Below are positions 25,172-34,290 of a stretch of DNA of 42,086 nucleotides, piece after piece. The DNA lies in assembly GCA_022824765.1 (NCBI GenBank), contig JAJDZG010000006.1, positions 1 to 42,086 of the forward strand. The letters run 5' to 3'. The first letter of the stretch is position 1. Every line of letters starts with the position of its first letter. The translations under genes were made by a program, and so were the position numbers. The notes below the pieces were generated by a model. It was not told where the DNA came from. It saw only the letters and a list, made by a program, of their open reading frames with translations, and made no database searches. The stretch comes from Dehalococcoidia bacterium. GTDB lineage: Bacteria; Chloroflexota; Dehalococcoidia; Bin125.

Positions 25172-27810
25172 CGCCGCAGCACCCGACGCGATGTCCCGCC
25201 TTCCGCCGGCGCCACAACCCCGGTCTGCTCCAGCTGCTCAATCAGCCGCTCCGCGCGCGGACGTCCCAGCCGCATCCGTCGCTGCAACAGCGACGCAGAC
25301 ACCCGCTCAAAGTCCCGCGCCAGCTCTGCCGCTTCTGACAGCCGCGTGTCAAACGCCGCCCCCTCGTCCCCTCCACCCCCACCCTCTCCAAGCACAACGT
25401 CCACCACATCCGCCTCTTCCGCCTCTGACTCTTCCGCGCCCAGCACAGAGTCCAACGTGGCGGTCAGCGCGCGCAGATCAGATTGCGCCCGCCGCGCCGC
25501 AATCTCGCCGACCGCGACCTCGCTGTCGCCAGCCATCTCCTCCAGCGCCGCATCGAGCGAACCGTCCGCTGCCGATGCTCCGTCGATGCCGCCAGACTCC
25601 TCCATCAGCTCCTGCTCCGGCGGAGACCACGACTCAAGGATGCGCTCGATCTCCGCGTCCGACACATAGGTCCCCTGCACACGGCGCGGCTGGATCGTGT
25701 CCGACGACATGAACAGCATGTCCCCCCGACCCATCAGCTTCTCAGCGCCCGCTCGATCCATGATCACCCGCGCGTCCGTCTGCGACGTCGTCGCGAACGC
25801 GATCCGAGTCGGGAAGTTCGCCTTGATCAGACCAGTCACCACGTCCACAGACGGTCGTTGCGTCGCGACTACCAGATGTATGCCAACCGCCCGCGCGAGT
25901 TGCGCCAAACGCACCAGCTGCCCCTCGACCTCCGCTGCCGCCGCCATCATCATGTCGGCCAGCTCGTCCAGCACGACCACCCAGTACGGCAAAGGCTTCT
26001 CAACGTCCGCCAGCGCGTTGTACGCGACGATGTTGCGCGCCCCGCGATCCTCCAGACGCCGATACCGCCGATCCATCTCCGCCACCACCACCCCCAGCAC
26101 CGAGACCACCTCATCCGGCTCCGTCACCACCCGCGAGAAGGCCAGGTGTGGCGCCGAGCCATAGCCCGTCAGCTCCACCCGCTTCGGGTCAACCAGCACA
26201 AGCCGGATCTCCTCCGGCGACTTCTGCATCAGCAGCGACGTGATGATCGTGTTGATGCACACCGACTTGCCTGACCCCGTCGCCCCCGCAATCAGCACAT
26301 GCGGCATGCGCGTCAGATCGGCGATCACCGGTTTGCCCGTCACGTCACGTCCCAGCGCGATCGGCAGCCCGCCCTCGGCCGCCCGATGCTGGAACTCCTC
26401 CGACGCCACCAGCGAACGCAGCCCCACGATCCGGCGATCCGCGTTCGGCACCTCCACCCCAACGATCGGCTGCCCCGGCACCGGCGCCTCGATCCGTATC
26501 GAGGGAGCCGCCAGCGCCAGCGCGAGATCATCGGCGAGCCGCGTAATCCGGTTGACCCGCACCCTCGAGCGCGACACCTCCTCGCTCACCGTCCGCGGCT
26601 GACCGTGCTCGTCCACCACCTGAGCGCCGCCCGCATCCCGCATCGGCACCTGCCGCGTCTTGACCTCCCAGCCTGGCTCAACTCCGAACTGAGTGATCGC
26701 AGGCCCCTCGTTGATCTGCGTGACCCTCGCATCGACGCCGAAGGACGCGAGCGTCTCAACGATGATCTGCGCCTGCTCTTCCGCCCCCGAGCGCAGCGTC
26801 TCAGCCGGATCCTCGTCCAGCAGGTCAATCGGAGGCAGCCGCCAACCATCCGCAGCGGTCCGCTCAAGGGTGCGAAGGGTCGACGGCGGATCGCCATCGG
26901 CCGCCGCCAGCACCAACTGCCGCTCGGCATCCTCGACATCGCCGGGAGGCTCGGTCTCGGACGCTGTCGCAGTGAGCGGCGGCCACGACTCCTCCACTGC
27001 CCTCGATGTCGATGCAGCGCCCGGCACGGACTGCGGCGTCGAACCCAGCTGCGGATCGGCGACACCCCCAGTCGCTCGATCCCCACGGCGCAGACCCTCC
27101 GCAATCTGACACCCAATGACCCGCAACGCATCCCACACTTCCCGCAGCCACCAACGCAGACCGATCCAAAGCCAGCGCGCCAGCAAGACCAGAGCCGTCC
27201 ACAGACCCTGGCCAATCGCGACGGCGATGCCAGGGCCGTGCTCCCGAGTCCACGACCCCGCGCCCCGCGTAACCCGCTTGACTTGACCACCCAGCACTCT
27301 GCCGGCCGCCCTCGACTGCGACGGCGCAGCGACGACCAACGCCACCAGCACGGCGCCCGCAATCAACGCCCAACCGATCACGGAGTCGAACCAAGCGCCA
27401 ACACGGCCGCCCGCGCTGTGCTCGGACAGCGACACCCCACCGAGCGATGCGTCGGGCCCGATCGCGCCGGCCACTCCCCATGCGGCAATCAGGGACAGGA
27501 CGACCGCCGCCGTGTATCGCTGCGCTCGGCGATCAGTCCGCAGCACCGACCGCGTCCGCTCGCTGCCCAGCGAGAGCGCGACCAGCAGCAGCGCCGCCGA
27601 TACCAGGTACACCCCGCCGCCCAACCACTCGATCACCCCGTTGCGAGCGTCATCCAGCGGGATCGCGGATATCGATGCCCAGACGGCGAGCAGCACGGCC
27701 GCCGCCGCGACCGCGAGGCCCAGCGACAGCATCCGATGCTGCGCAACCCAGAGAGAGATGAGATCGGGCAGCGGTCTGCGCGTCCGCTGCGTCTTGGTCC
27801 GTGTCGCCAT
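25168..27810 (-). CDS. ftsK: DNA translocase FtsK/SpoIIIE
   Basis: A septal DNA pump that clears chromosomes from the division plane. About 880 residues: four N-terminal membrane helices (near 30-50, 63-83, 102-122 and 148-168), a Pro/charged linker, then the motor domain with Walker A GATGSGKSVCINT, Walker B VVLDELADMMM and VATQRPSVDVVTG. It ends in a winged-helix gamma-like domain (LLQRRMRLGRPRAERLIEQLE), which in relatives reads KOPS/SRS sequences. Starts: ATG 27810, or GTG 27816 two codons earlier; I chose ATG. Its stop codon overlaps that of the convergent cyclase gene. It is last in the minus-strand block, 42 bases after rnj. Confidence 0.95.
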   Translation of the reverse strand: MATRTKTQRTRRPLPDLISLWVAQHRMLSLGLAVAAAAVLLAVWASISAIPLDDARNGVIEWLGGGVYLVSAALLLVALSLGSERTRSVLRTDRRAQRYTAAVVLSLIAAWGVAGAIGPDASLGGVSLSEHSAGGRVGAWFDSVIGWALIAGAVLVALVVAAPSQSRAAGRVLGGQVKRVTRGAGSWTREHGPGIAVAIGQGLWTALVLLARWLWIGLRWWLREVWDALRVIGCQIAEGLRRGDRATGGVADPQLGSTPQSVPGAASTSRAVEESWPPLTATASETEPPGDVEDAERQLVLAAADGDPPSTLRTLERTAADGWRLPPIDLLDEDPAETLRSGAEEQAQIIVETLASFGVDARVTQINEGPAITQFGVEPGWEVKTRQVPMRDAGGAQVVDEHGQPRTVSEEVSRSRVRVNRITRLADDLALALAAPSIRIEAPVPGQPIVGVEVPNADRRIVGLRSLVASEEFQHRAAEGGLPIALGRDVTGKPVIADLTRMPHVLIAGATGSGKSVCINTIITSLLMQKSPEEIRLVLVDPKRVELTGYGSAPHLAFSRVVTEPDEVVSVLGVVVAEMDRRYRRLEDRGARNIVAYNALADVEKPLPYWVVVLDELADMMMAAAAEVEGQLVRLAQLARAVGIHLVVATQRPSVDVVTGLIKANFPTRIAFATTSQTDARVIMDRAGAEKLMGRGDMLFMSSDTIQPRRVQGTYVSDAEIERILESWSPPEQELMEESGGIDGASAADGSLDAALEEMAGDSEVAVGEIAARRAQSDLRALTATLDSVLGAEESEAEEADVVDVVLGEGGGGGDEGAAFDTRLSEAAELARDFERVSASLLQRRMRLGRPRAERLIEQLEQTGVVAPAEGGTSRRVLRR

Positions 27811-27852
27811 GGTCACTCGCCGCCGCTGCGGACGGGCTGCGCGCTGCCTGCG

Positions 27853-29532
27853 CTAGACCCGCACCGCCACCACAACCACCATAGGGCGTTGCCGCGTCTC
27901 CTGTCTCAGGTACGTCGACACCTGTTGCTGCACATGTTGACGCCGTTTGTCCCAGCTGCGCGGCTTCTTGCCCGATTCGGCCGATTGCAACGCCTCCCGC
28001 GCGACCCGGGCCGCTCCCTCGCAGAGGCTCGGCGTGATCGCCGCCTCGGCGAACCCTCGCGCCGCCACCTGGACCTCGCCAGAGAGCGGACCGTTCTCTC
28101 CCCGCAGCGGCGCGGCAACCAGCAGGATGCCGTCGCCGGCGAGCTTCTGCCGCTCGCGTATCGTGGTCTGCTTCACACCGCCGACATTCTCGCCGTCGAC
28201 GAAGATGTACTCCGCGCTGACCTGCCCCACGACCGCCGACGCATCCTCAGTCAGCTCCAGCACGTCACCGTCGAGCAGGATGTGGCGCTCACCCTCGGCG
28301 ATGCCCATGTCCTCGGCCAGCTTCGAATGCAGCGCAAGGTGTCGAAACTCGCCGTGGATCGGCACGAACGCCTGCGGCTCGGTCAGCGCCAGCACCGTCT
28401 TCAGCTCCTCCTGCGCCGCGTGGCCCCGCACATGCACATGCTGGTGACCAGACGAGACCGACATCACCTCCACGCCGCGACGGAAGAGATCGTTGATGGT
28501 CGTGTTGACCGCCGACTCGTTGCCAGGAATCGGCGACGACGACAGCACCACCGTGTCGCCAGCCTTGAGCTCGATGTCGCGGTGCGACCCCTTGGCCATC
28601 CGCGACAGCGCCGCAGTCGGCTCGCCCTGCGCGCCAGTGCAGACGACCACCGTGTTCTCATCGTGCGCGGAGCCAAGGTCCGTGATCGGCCGCAGCCGCC
28701 GCTTGTCCGCCTGCACGTAGCCCATCCGTTGGCACATCTCCAGGTTCTTCTCCATCGAACGGCCGGTCGCGTAGACCACCCGGTCCGACTCCTCCGCCGC
28801 GTCGATGATCTGTTGGATCCGCGCGATCTGCGACGCAAACGTGGCGATGATCACACGGCCCGGCGCCGTCAGCAGGACTTCCGCCAACTTGTCGCCGACG
28901 ACCGTCTCCGACGGCGTCACCCCCGTCTGATCCGCGTACGTGGAGTCCGAACAGAGCAGCCGCACGCCCTCCTGTCCGTAGGCCGCGAGCCGCTGCAGGT
29001 CAGTCGGCGCTGACATCACGGGCGTATGGTCGATCTTGAAGTCTCCTGTGTGCACCACCAGGCCGGCCGGCGTGCGCAGCGCGATCCCGAACGCGTCAGG
29101 GATCGAGTGGGCGACCGGGAAGAACTCCGCCGTGATCGAGCCGAAGTCGAAGCGCGAAGACTCGTCGGCCATCTGAAACGCGGCGTCGAGGATGCCCTGT
29201 TCCTCAAGCCGCCATTGGATCAGCCCGGCCGCGAGCGGCGGAGCGTAGATCGGCGCCGGCAGGTCGGGCAGCAGGAAGCGCAGCGCCCCGATGTGATCCT
29301 CGTGACCGTGCGTGATCAGGTACCCGCGCAGCTTGTGCCGGCGCTCCTCGACATACGTCGTCTCCGGCAGGATGTAGTCGACGCCGTGCATGTCGTCCGT
29401 CGGGAAGAGGAAGCCAGCGTCGACGATGACCAAGTCATCGGCGGTCTCGTACACCATCATGTTGCGGCCGATCTCGCCGAGACCGCCCAACGGCACCATC
29501 CGCAGCACGCCCGCCGCCACCTCTGAGTCCAT
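27853..29532 (-). CDS. rnj: Ribonuclease J
   Basis: A metallo-beta-lactamase/beta-CASP nuclease with 5'-3' exo- and endonuclease activity, central to mRNA decay and rRNA maturation in bacteria lacking RNase E. Metal ligands: HGHEDHIG, the His in FPVAHSIPDAFG, Asp in HTGDFKID; beta-CASP motifs include SDSTYADQTG and the C-terminal GHQHVHVRGHA and HGEFRHL. The open frame allows Met at 29553, 29541 and 29532. I chose 29532 (559 residues, N-terminus MDSEVAAGV) because GGAGG at plus-strand 29542-29546 lies 9 bases before it and would fall inside the gene with the longer start. It sits between a UDG gene and ftsK. Confidence 0.95.
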   Translation of the reverse strand: MDSEVAAGVLRMVPLGGLGEIGRNMMVYETADDLVIVDAGFLFPTDDMHGVDYILPETTYVEERRHKLRGYLITHGHEDHIGALRFLLPDLPAPIYAPPLAAGLIQWRLEEQGILDAAFQMADESSRFDFGSITAEFFPVAHSIPDAFGIALRTPAGLVVHTGDFKIDHTPVMSAPTDLQRLAAYGQEGVRLLCSDSTYADQTGVTPSETVVGDKLAEVLLTAPGRVIIATFASQIARIQQIIDAAEESDRVVYATGRSMEKNLEMCQRMGYVQADKRRLRPITDLGSAHDENTVVVCTGAQGEPTAALSRMAKGSHRDIELKAGDTVVLSSSPIPGNESAVNTTINDLFRRGVEVMSVSSGHQHVHVRGHAAQEELKTVLALTEPQAFVPIHGEFRHLALHSKLAEDMGIAEGERHILLDGDVLELTEDASAVVGQVSAEYIFVDGENVGGVKQTTIRERQKLAGDGILLVAAPLRGENGPLSGEVQVAARGFAEAAITPSLCEGAARVAREALQSAESGKKPRSWDKRRQHVQQQVSTYLRQETRQRPMVVVVAVRV

Positions 29533-29570
29533 TGATGTCATCCTCCAGTCCATCCACCATCTGGCGGCCG

Positions 29571-30203
29571 CTAGAGCAGCGACCGTTGTGAGTCGTCGTC
29601 CCCTGGCCCGTGCGAGTGCCCGCTGGGCCGCGGCTGTTGCGGCGGCCGCTCAGACTGTGCCAACAGCGGACGGATCAGCGCGAAGTCCTGCTGCGTCACT
29701 TCGCGCAGGCTCGGATTGCGCAGGATCGCGGCCGGGTGGTAGACCGGCAGGACCAGCCACGGACCCGTCTGATGCGGCTGGCCGCGCACCTGTCCGATCC
29801 GCGCGCCGGGCAGAAAGTACTGCGTCGCAAACAGCCCCAGCAGCACGATCAGCTTGGGCCGGATGCCCTCAATCTGCTCGCGCAGGTAGACCTCGCAGCA
29901 GCCGATCTCGTCCGGCTGCGGATTGCGATTCTCCGGCGGCCGGCACTTGACGACGTTGGCCACGAACACCTCAGGCCGCGTGAAGCCGATTTCCGCGAGC
30001 AGGTCGTCGAGCAACTGCCCGGCGCGTCCGACGAACGGGCGCCCGATCCGATCCTCATGCGCGCCCGGCGCTTCACCGATGAACATCAGCTCGGCGTTGG
30101 GATCGCCGTCGCCCGGCACGGTCTGCGTGCGGCCCTGATGCAGACGGCACGCCGTGCAGCCCGCAATCTTGGCATTCAACAGCTCGACGAACTCGCTATC
30201 CAC
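29571..30203 (-). CDS. udg: Family 4 uracil-DNA glycosylase (4Fe-4S)
   Basis: A base-excision enzyme that removes uracil arising from cytosine deamination. The 210-residue protein has the family-4 cysteine pattern for a 4Fe-4S cluster: Cys16 and Cys19 (CTAC), Cys87 (VVKCRPPENRNP) and Cys102 or Cys103. The active-site motif GEAPGAHEDRIGRPFVGRAG and the later HPAA motif are intact. The C-terminal 30 residues are Pro/Gln/Ser-rich and look disordered. The start is GTG at 30203. It is 18 bases after tatC and lies within the minus-strand block. Confidence 0.94.
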   Translation of the reverse strand: MDSEFVELLNAKIAGCTACRLHQGRTQTVPGDGDPNAELMFIGEAPGAHEDRIGRPFVGRAGQLLDDLLAEIGFTRPEVFVANVVKCRPPENRNPQPDEIGCCEVYLREQIEGIRPKLIVLLGLFATQYFLPGARIGQVRGQPHQTGPWLVLPVYHPAAILRNPSLREVTQQDFALIRPLLAQSERPPQQPRPSGHSHGPGDDDSQRSLL

Positions 30204-30221
30204 GCAGCACTGCCCCGCCCA

Positions 30222-31088
30222 TTACGCCGGCTGACCGTCCGGATCGTCGCCATCGAGGTCCGATTCAATCACCGGGATCACCGTCCGATTCTCGACCAGG
30301 CGCACCAGCGCGATGCCGAGGATGTACAGCCCCAACGTAGGCACCGCGACAAAGGTCTGGGTGACCGGATCAATCGAGGGCGTGATCAGCGCGGCCAACA
30401 GGAACGCCCCGATGATCGCCCAACGCCACATGCCCAGCAATCGCCGCGACGTGACCAGGCCAATCGCGCCCAGACCCATCAGGAACAGCGGCAGCTCGAA
30501 CACAATGCCGGTCCAGATCACAAATCGGGTCAGCATGTCGATGTAGTTGTTGATCCGCACCTGCGGATCGGCAATCTCGTTCCCGAAGTTGAGCAGGAAC
30601 GTCAGGGCCGGCGGCCAACCGATGAAGAAGGCAAACGCGCCGCCGCAGGCAAACGCCACCGTCGCCAGGCCAACGATCGGCATCACCCACTTCTGCTCAT
30701 CGCGCGTCAGTCCCGGATGGATAAACGCGTAAATCTGATATACGATCACTGGCATCGCACCGGCGAGGCCCAGCATCAGCGAAATCTTGATGTACGCGCC
30801 GATGAAGCCCAGCAGCTCGGTGAAGATCGGCTGGAAATCGGGCAGCGCCTGGCGGCCCGGCTCCAGCAGATAGTCGAGAATCGTCGACGCGAAGACGAGC
30901 GTCACCACGGTGGTCAGCACCAGCGTGAGCACCGCGACCGTGAGCCGCTGGCGAATCTCGTTCAGATGCTCGCCGAGCGTTAGCTCACCGCCCGGCGGCT
31001 GATCGGGCGGCGGCTGGTCGCCGAACTGATCGTCGACGATGTCCAGCGTGGCCGGATCCGGCGGCTCGGCGACCGGTTGCGAGGCCAT
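30222..31088 (-). CDS. tatC: Twin-arginine translocase subunit TatC
   Basis: The substrate-receptor core of the Tat pathway for folded protein export. A 288-residue protein with a Pro-rich cytoplasmic N-terminus, then LGEHLNEIRQRL and about six membrane helices. Conserved features include FTELLGFIGAYIKISLML, YQIYAFIHPGLTRDEQKW and the C-terminal ALITPSIDPVTQTFVAVP. The N-terminal extension (about 35 residues) and C-terminal acidic tail are longer than usual. It lies 18 bases after tatA and is co-transcribed with it. Confidence 0.96.
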   Translation of the reverse strand: MASQPVAEPPDPATLDIVDDQFGDQPPPDQPPGGELTLGEHLNEIRQRLTVAVLTLVLTTVVTLVFASTILDYLLEPGRQALPDFQPIFTELLGFIGAYIKISLMLGLAGAMPVIVYQIYAFIHPGLTRDEQKWVMPIVGLATVAFACGGAFAFFIGWPPALTFLLNFGNEIADPQVRINNYIDMLTRFVIWTGIVFELPLFLMGLGAIGLVTSRRLLGMWRWAIIGAFLLAALITPSIDPVTQTFVAVPTLGLYILGIALVRLVENRTVIPVIESDLDGDDPDGQPA

Positions 31089-31106
31089 CAGACGTGCGCC
31101 CGTCCG

Positions 31107-31664
31107 TTACTGGACATCGCGGTCGAGCTCCCTGCGTCGGCGGTTGAGCGAGATGACGTTGGACGGCCGCGCCGGCTCTGCGGACTCGTCGCCCGCGGTG
31201 GACGAGGCCGATGCCGTGGCCCGGCGTGGACGCACGACTGGTCGGCGGCGCATCCGCCGGGCAGCGCGTTGATCGCTCTCGGTGACCCCGCCGTTGCCCG
31301 AGGCTGGAACCGACGACTCGGGTGCCGCCCCGCCGTCCTCATCCTTGGCGGTGGCGATCGCGTCTTCGGTCATCACTTCGGCGTCGCGCACAGCGCCCCG
31401 CACGTCGGCCTGCGCCTGCGCGAGGTCGTCGCGAATGTCGGCGTCGATCTGTTGCAGCTCAAAGCGCTGCTCGATGAACTCCTCGCGCACCTCTTCGAAG
31501 TCGGTCAGATACTCGTCGCGGAAGTCTCGGGCATACTCGCGCAGCTCGCGGATCGCGCGGCCAAACTGACCTGCGATCTCAGGCAGCTTGCCAGGCCCGA
31601 AGATCAGGGCCGCCAGCAGCAGCACGACGAGGATCTCAGGAATGCCGACGCCGAAGATGTTCAT
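31107..31664 (-). CDS. tatA: Sec-independent translocase TatA/TatB-type protein
   Basis: A 185-residue protein with the Tat A/B architecture: one N-terminal membrane helix (GIPEILVVLLLAALIFGPGKLPEI) ending in the FGPxKLP hinge, an amphipathic helix (FGRAIRELREYARDFRDEYL), a long acidic helical region, then a low-complexity basic tail (RRMRRRPVVRPRR). The length is more like TatB than TatA. Only one A/B-type gene is beside tatC here; another copy may lie elsewhere. The ATG has no clear ribosome binding site, but TACGCT lies 8 bases upstream, indicating a possible leaderless start. Confidence 0.9.
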   Translation of the reverse strand: MNIFGVGIPEILVVLLLAALIFGPGKLPEIAGQFGRAIRELREYARDFRDEYLTDFEEVREEFIEQRFELQQIDADIRDDLAQAQADVRGAVRDAEVMTEDAIATAKDEDGGAAPESSVPASGNGGVTESDQRAARRMRRRPVVRPRRATASASSTAGDESAEPARPSNVISLNRRRRELDRDVQ

Positions 31665-31672
31665 CGGCTGTC

Positions 31673-31678
31673 AGCGTA
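31673..31678 (-). promoter_or_regulatory. -10 element of tatA, leaderless type
   Basis: Read on the minus strand, TACGCT lies 8 bases before the tatA ATG, which lacks a Shine-Dalgarno site. It would give tatA-tatC their own promoter separate from acpP. Confidence 0.4.
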
Positions 31679-31729
31679 CTCGATTGACAGGATCGCGAGT
31701 TGCACGCGCAGCGGTCGGACGGCGAGAGT

Positions 31730-31987
31730 CTACTCGTCCGAGACGCCCTTGCCGACGAGGAAGTCGATGGCGTCCTGGACGGTGCCGATGCCTTCCGCGT
31801 CCTCGTCCGAGATCTCGAGCTCCGGCACCTCGTCGCGGAACTCGTCCTCGAACGACATGATCAGCTCGACGAGGTCCAGGGAGTCCGCGCCGAGATCGTC
31901 GACGAACGAGGCCTCCGGCTTGACATCGTCAGGGTCGGCCGAGAGTTGGTCGACGATGATGTCCTTGATGCGATCGAACAGTGCCAT
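31730..31987 (-). CDS. acpP: Acyl carrier protein
   Basis: The 85-residue acidic carrier of fatty acid synthesis. The phosphopantetheine site is Ser36 in [21 protein letters not shown]. The loop before the last helix ([20 protein letters not shown]) is somewhat longer than in E. coli. GGAGG lies 9 bases before the ATG. It is grouped with fabD, rpmF and yceD, as in many bacteria, with nusB placed between. Confidence 0.96.
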   Translation of the reverse strand: MALFDRIKDIIVDQLSADPDDVKPEASFVDDLGADSLDLVELIMSFEDEFRDEVPELEISDEDAEGIGTVQDAIDFLVGKGVSDE

Positions 31988-32001
31988 GCTGCTTTCCTCC
32001 G

Positions 32002-32463
32002 CTACTCCGCAGTCCCAGCCTGCAGATGGTCTCGCTCGACGGACTTCAGCACGCCGGTCACAAAGCGCCGGCTGCCGTCCCCGCCAAACCGCTTGGCCAG
32101 CGACACACCGCGCCGCACAGCCGTATTCGAGCGTACCGCGCCATTATCAAAGAGCATCTCATACAGCGCAATGCGCAGGATGGCACGGTCGACGAGCGTG
32201 ATCATGTCGGCTGGCAGCTTGTCGGGCGTAGAGTCGATCAACGCATCGAGTTCGGCGCGGCGCTCAACGACGCCCTCGACCAGGGCACGCGCACGCCTGG
32301 CCCGCTCCGCCGACATGGGTGCGTCCGACTCAGACCGCTCCAGCGCCTCTGTTGCCGTGCACCGCTTGAACTCGGCCTCATACAGCGCACAGAAGGCGCG
32401 CACGCGCTCGTTGTCCTCGGCGGTGGGACGCTTCACCTGACGATCCGCCGCGCTAGCTGCCAA
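32002..32463 (-). CDS. nusB: Transcription antitermination factor NusB
   Basis: NusB binds boxA RNA with NusE (S10) and aids rRNA antitermination. The 153-residue protein has the all-helical family pattern: [59 protein letters not shown]. The N-terminal half is less conserved and carries a charged extension. The start is TTG at 32463, preceded by GGGAG inside the end of fabD; an internal GTG is an alternative. It overlaps fabD by 11 bases. Placement in a fatty-acid gene cluster is unusual but the overlap shows it is part of the operon. Confidence 0.9.
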   Translation of the reverse strand: MAASAADRQVKRPTAEDNERVRAFCALYEAEFKRCTATEALERSESDAPMSAERARRARALVEGVVERRAELDALIDSTPDKLPADMITLVDRAILRIALYEMLFDNGAVRSNTAVRRGVSLAKRFGGDGSRRFVTGVLKSVERDHLQAGTAE

Positions 32464-33394
32464 CGCTCTCCCGATCGTTGATGTTGATCAACTCGGGCGG
32501 CTCGGCCAGCTTGAGTGGACGCAGTGTCGTGCGAACCAGGCCGGTCAGCACCTTGCCCGGTCCCATCTCGATGTAGCGGGTGACCCCCAACTCGTTCATC
32601 CGCAGCACCGTGTCTTCCCAGCGAACGGGCCGGCGAATCTGAGCGGTCAGATCGGCGCGAACCTGATCAGCTGTGCTCAGCGGCGCCGCATCGACGTTGC
32701 CGATGACCGGCGTGCTCGGGTCCGAGATCTCTGCCTCAGCCAGGAGCGGCTGCATCGCCTCGGCCGCGGGTGCCATCAGTGACGTGTGAAACGCGCCGCC
32801 GACGTTGAGCATGACCACGCGCCGCGCGCCGCGCTCTTCGGCCAGCTGCGCCGCAGCCTCGACCGCCGCTACGGCGCCGCCGATCACGATCTGGCCAGTC
32901 GCATTCAGGTTGCAGACCTCGGCCCCGGTCTCATCGCAGACGGCCGCGACATCCGCCTCGTCCATGCCCAGCACGGCGGCGAGCGTACCTGGGTTCTGCT
33001 CGCCCGCGGCCTGCATCAACTCGCCGCGCTTGGCGACGAGCCGAACCGCCTCCGAGATCGTCAGCGCGCCGGCCGCGACCAGCGCCGAATACTCGCCCAT
33101 GCTGTGTCCGGCGGCGCAGATCGGCGCGTCGGCCAGCGCGGGATGCCCCAACGCGCTCGCCGCCTGCCAGGCAGCCAGCGACGCGACCAGGATCGCGGGT
33201 TGCGTGTTGACCGTCTGGCGCAGGACATCGTCGGGACCCTCGAAGATGATGCTCGAGAGCGAGCGGCCGAGCGCTTCGTCGGCCTCTTCGAAGACGGCGC
33301 GGGCCTCGGGCACCGCGTCGTAGAGGTCGCGGCCCATGCCGACCTCCTGCGCGCCCTGACCAGGGAAGAGCCAGGCGCTGGCGGCGTCGGACAC
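32453..33394 (-). CDS. fabD: Malonyl-CoA--ACP transacylase
   Basis: FabD moves malonyl from CoA to acyl carrier protein (its gene partner acpP). The 313-residue enzyme has FPGQGAQEVGMG, the nucleophile Ser98 in AAGHSMGEYSAL, and the catalytic His in GGAFHTSLM. The GTG start at 33394 has GGAGG 6 bases upstream, within the rpmF end; the genes are 1 base apart. The C-terminus overlaps nusB. Confidence 0.96.
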   Translation of the reverse strand: MSDAASAWLFPGQGAQEVGMGRDLYDAVPEARAVFEEADEALGRSLSSIIFEGPDDVLRQTVNTQPAILVASLAAWQAASALGHPALADAPICAAGHSMGEYSALVAAGALTISEAVRLVAKRGELMQAAGEQNPGTLAAVLGMDEADVAAVCDETGAEVCNLNATGQIVIGGAVAAVEAAAQLAEERGARRVVMLNVGGAFHTSLMAPAAEAMQPLLAEAEISDPSTPVIGNVDAAPLSTADQVRADLTAQIRRPVRWEDTVLRMNELGVTRYIEMGPGKVLTGLVRTTLRPLKLAEPPELININDRESVGS

Positions 33395-33395
33395 G

Positions 33396-33578
33396 CTAGT
33401 CCTCCAGGTCGATCACGTTGCGGCCGCGGTAGGCGCCGCAGGCCCAACAGATGTGGTGCGCCTGGTGTGTCTCATTGCAATCGGGACACACAACCAGCTT
33501 GGGGCGTCGCACGGTGTGGTGCTGACGGCGCAGGCGCTGGCGCGTCTTGGCGTACTTTCGCTTGGGAAGCGGTGGCAT
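33396..33578 (-). CDS. rpmF: 50S ribosomal protein L32
   Basis: The 60-residue ribosomal protein bL32: basic N-terminus MPPLPKRKYAKTRQRLRRQHH, then a zinc ribbon with CPDC and CWAC (the zinc-bearing C+ form). AAGGAG lies 7 bases before the ATG, and the yceD stop and rpmF start are packed as TGACATG. The order yceD-rpmF-fabD is widely conserved. Confidence 0.97.
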   Translation of the reverse strand: MPPLPKRKYAKTRQRLRRQHHTVRRPKLVVCPDCNETHQAHHICWACGAYRGRNVIDLED

Positions 33579-33579
33579 G

Positions 33580-34140
33580 TCAGTCTCCTTCGGTCGTCAG
33601 GTTCAGGGTCGCGAGTGCCGCCCATCTCGGGTCTGCGCGCTCCTCGCTCGGTTCCTCAATCTCCAGACCAGGGCAGTCCTCCGCGCAGCGGGGACTCATC
33701 GGGCGGCTCATCTCCACATATTGTCGCACGGCCTCTGACAAGTCGATCTGCCCGTCGACCACAGAGAACCCGGATCGCTCCGGCGGTGGCTCAAGCGCCA
33801 TGCCGGTGATCGCGTCCGCAGGCGGCCAGAACTCTTCGTCGAAGTCGACGTCAAGCTCAAGCACCAGCTCGTTGAGGCAAGATCCGCACAGATCCGTCAC
33901 AGAGGTCGTGAGTGCCGCCGTGGCGAGCAGCGACTGATCGGTTCGCAGCAGACGCAGCCTGCCACTGACCGCAGATTGCAGGCCGGCTCCGCGTGCGCCG
34001 TCAATCTCGAAGCGCCGCAGCGACCCAATCGGCTCCTGCAGCAGGGTCGAGACGTTGATCAGCAGCGAGGCTGTGGTTCGGATCGGGACTTGGCCAGCGG
34101 CGGCACCCGCGCTCTGGTCATGGCGCTCATCGGCTGTCAT
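33580..34140 (-). CDS. YceD/DUF177 family protein
   Basis: A 186-residue DUF177 protein. The core is recognisable by the CxxC block LCGSCLNELVLELDVDFDEEFWP and the acidic segment DGQIDLSEAVRQYVEMSRPMSPRCAEDCPGL, which adds a second cysteine pair. In E. coli the gene lies before rpmF and homologues are tied to 23S rRNA accumulation. It heads the minus-strand block; TACGCT with an extended TG lies 9 bases before its ATG, and no ribosome binding site is seen. Confidence 0.88.
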   Translation of the reverse strand: MTADERHDQSAGAAAGQVPIRTTASLLINVSTLLQEPIGSLRRFEIDGARGAGLQSAVSGRLRLLRTDQSLLATAALTTSVTDLCGSCLNELVLELDVDFDEEFWPPADAITGMALEPPPERSGFSVVDGQIDLSEAVRQYVEMSRPMSPRCAEDCPGLEIEEPSEERADPRWAALATLNLTTEGD

Positions 34141-34149
34141 GGTGCAATC

Positions 34150-34155
34150 AGCGTA
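34150..34155 (-). promoter_or_regulatory. Extended -10 of the yceD-rpmF-fabD-nusB-acpP operon
   Basis: Read on the minus strand, TGATACGCT (extended -10) ends 9 bases before the yceD ATG. The message would have a leader of only a few bases or none. Confidence 0.45.
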
Positions 34156-34197
34156 TCAGCGCAGCGTCGCGCGTTGGTCAGAGCAGGACCGGTGATG

Positions 34198-34226
34198 TTG
34201 GATTTCGCAGTGGTCGGGCATACACT
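34198..34226 (+). promoter_or_regulatory. Candidate promoter of the zinc-ribbon coiled-coil gene
   Basis: TTGGAT (34198-34203), 17 bases, TACACT (34221-34226). It lies in the 150-base divergent gap with yceD and would give a leader of about 55-60 bases. Confidence 0.4.
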
Positions 34227-34290
34227 CAGAATGCCCACCTAGTGCAACCGCGAGTCGCGCGTCGACGCGCCAGCTGAAAACGAGCCGCAT

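Noticed and set aside
26299-29013. 904-codon plus-strand open frame opposite ftsK and rnj
   Set aside because: Arg/Pro/His-rich low-complexity translation with no motif; the opposite strand encodes clear FtsK and RNase J.
34141-34290. Replication origin suggested by divergent genes and the skew change
   Set aside because: No dnaA or dnaN, no DnaA-box cluster and no AT-rich unwinding region are present.
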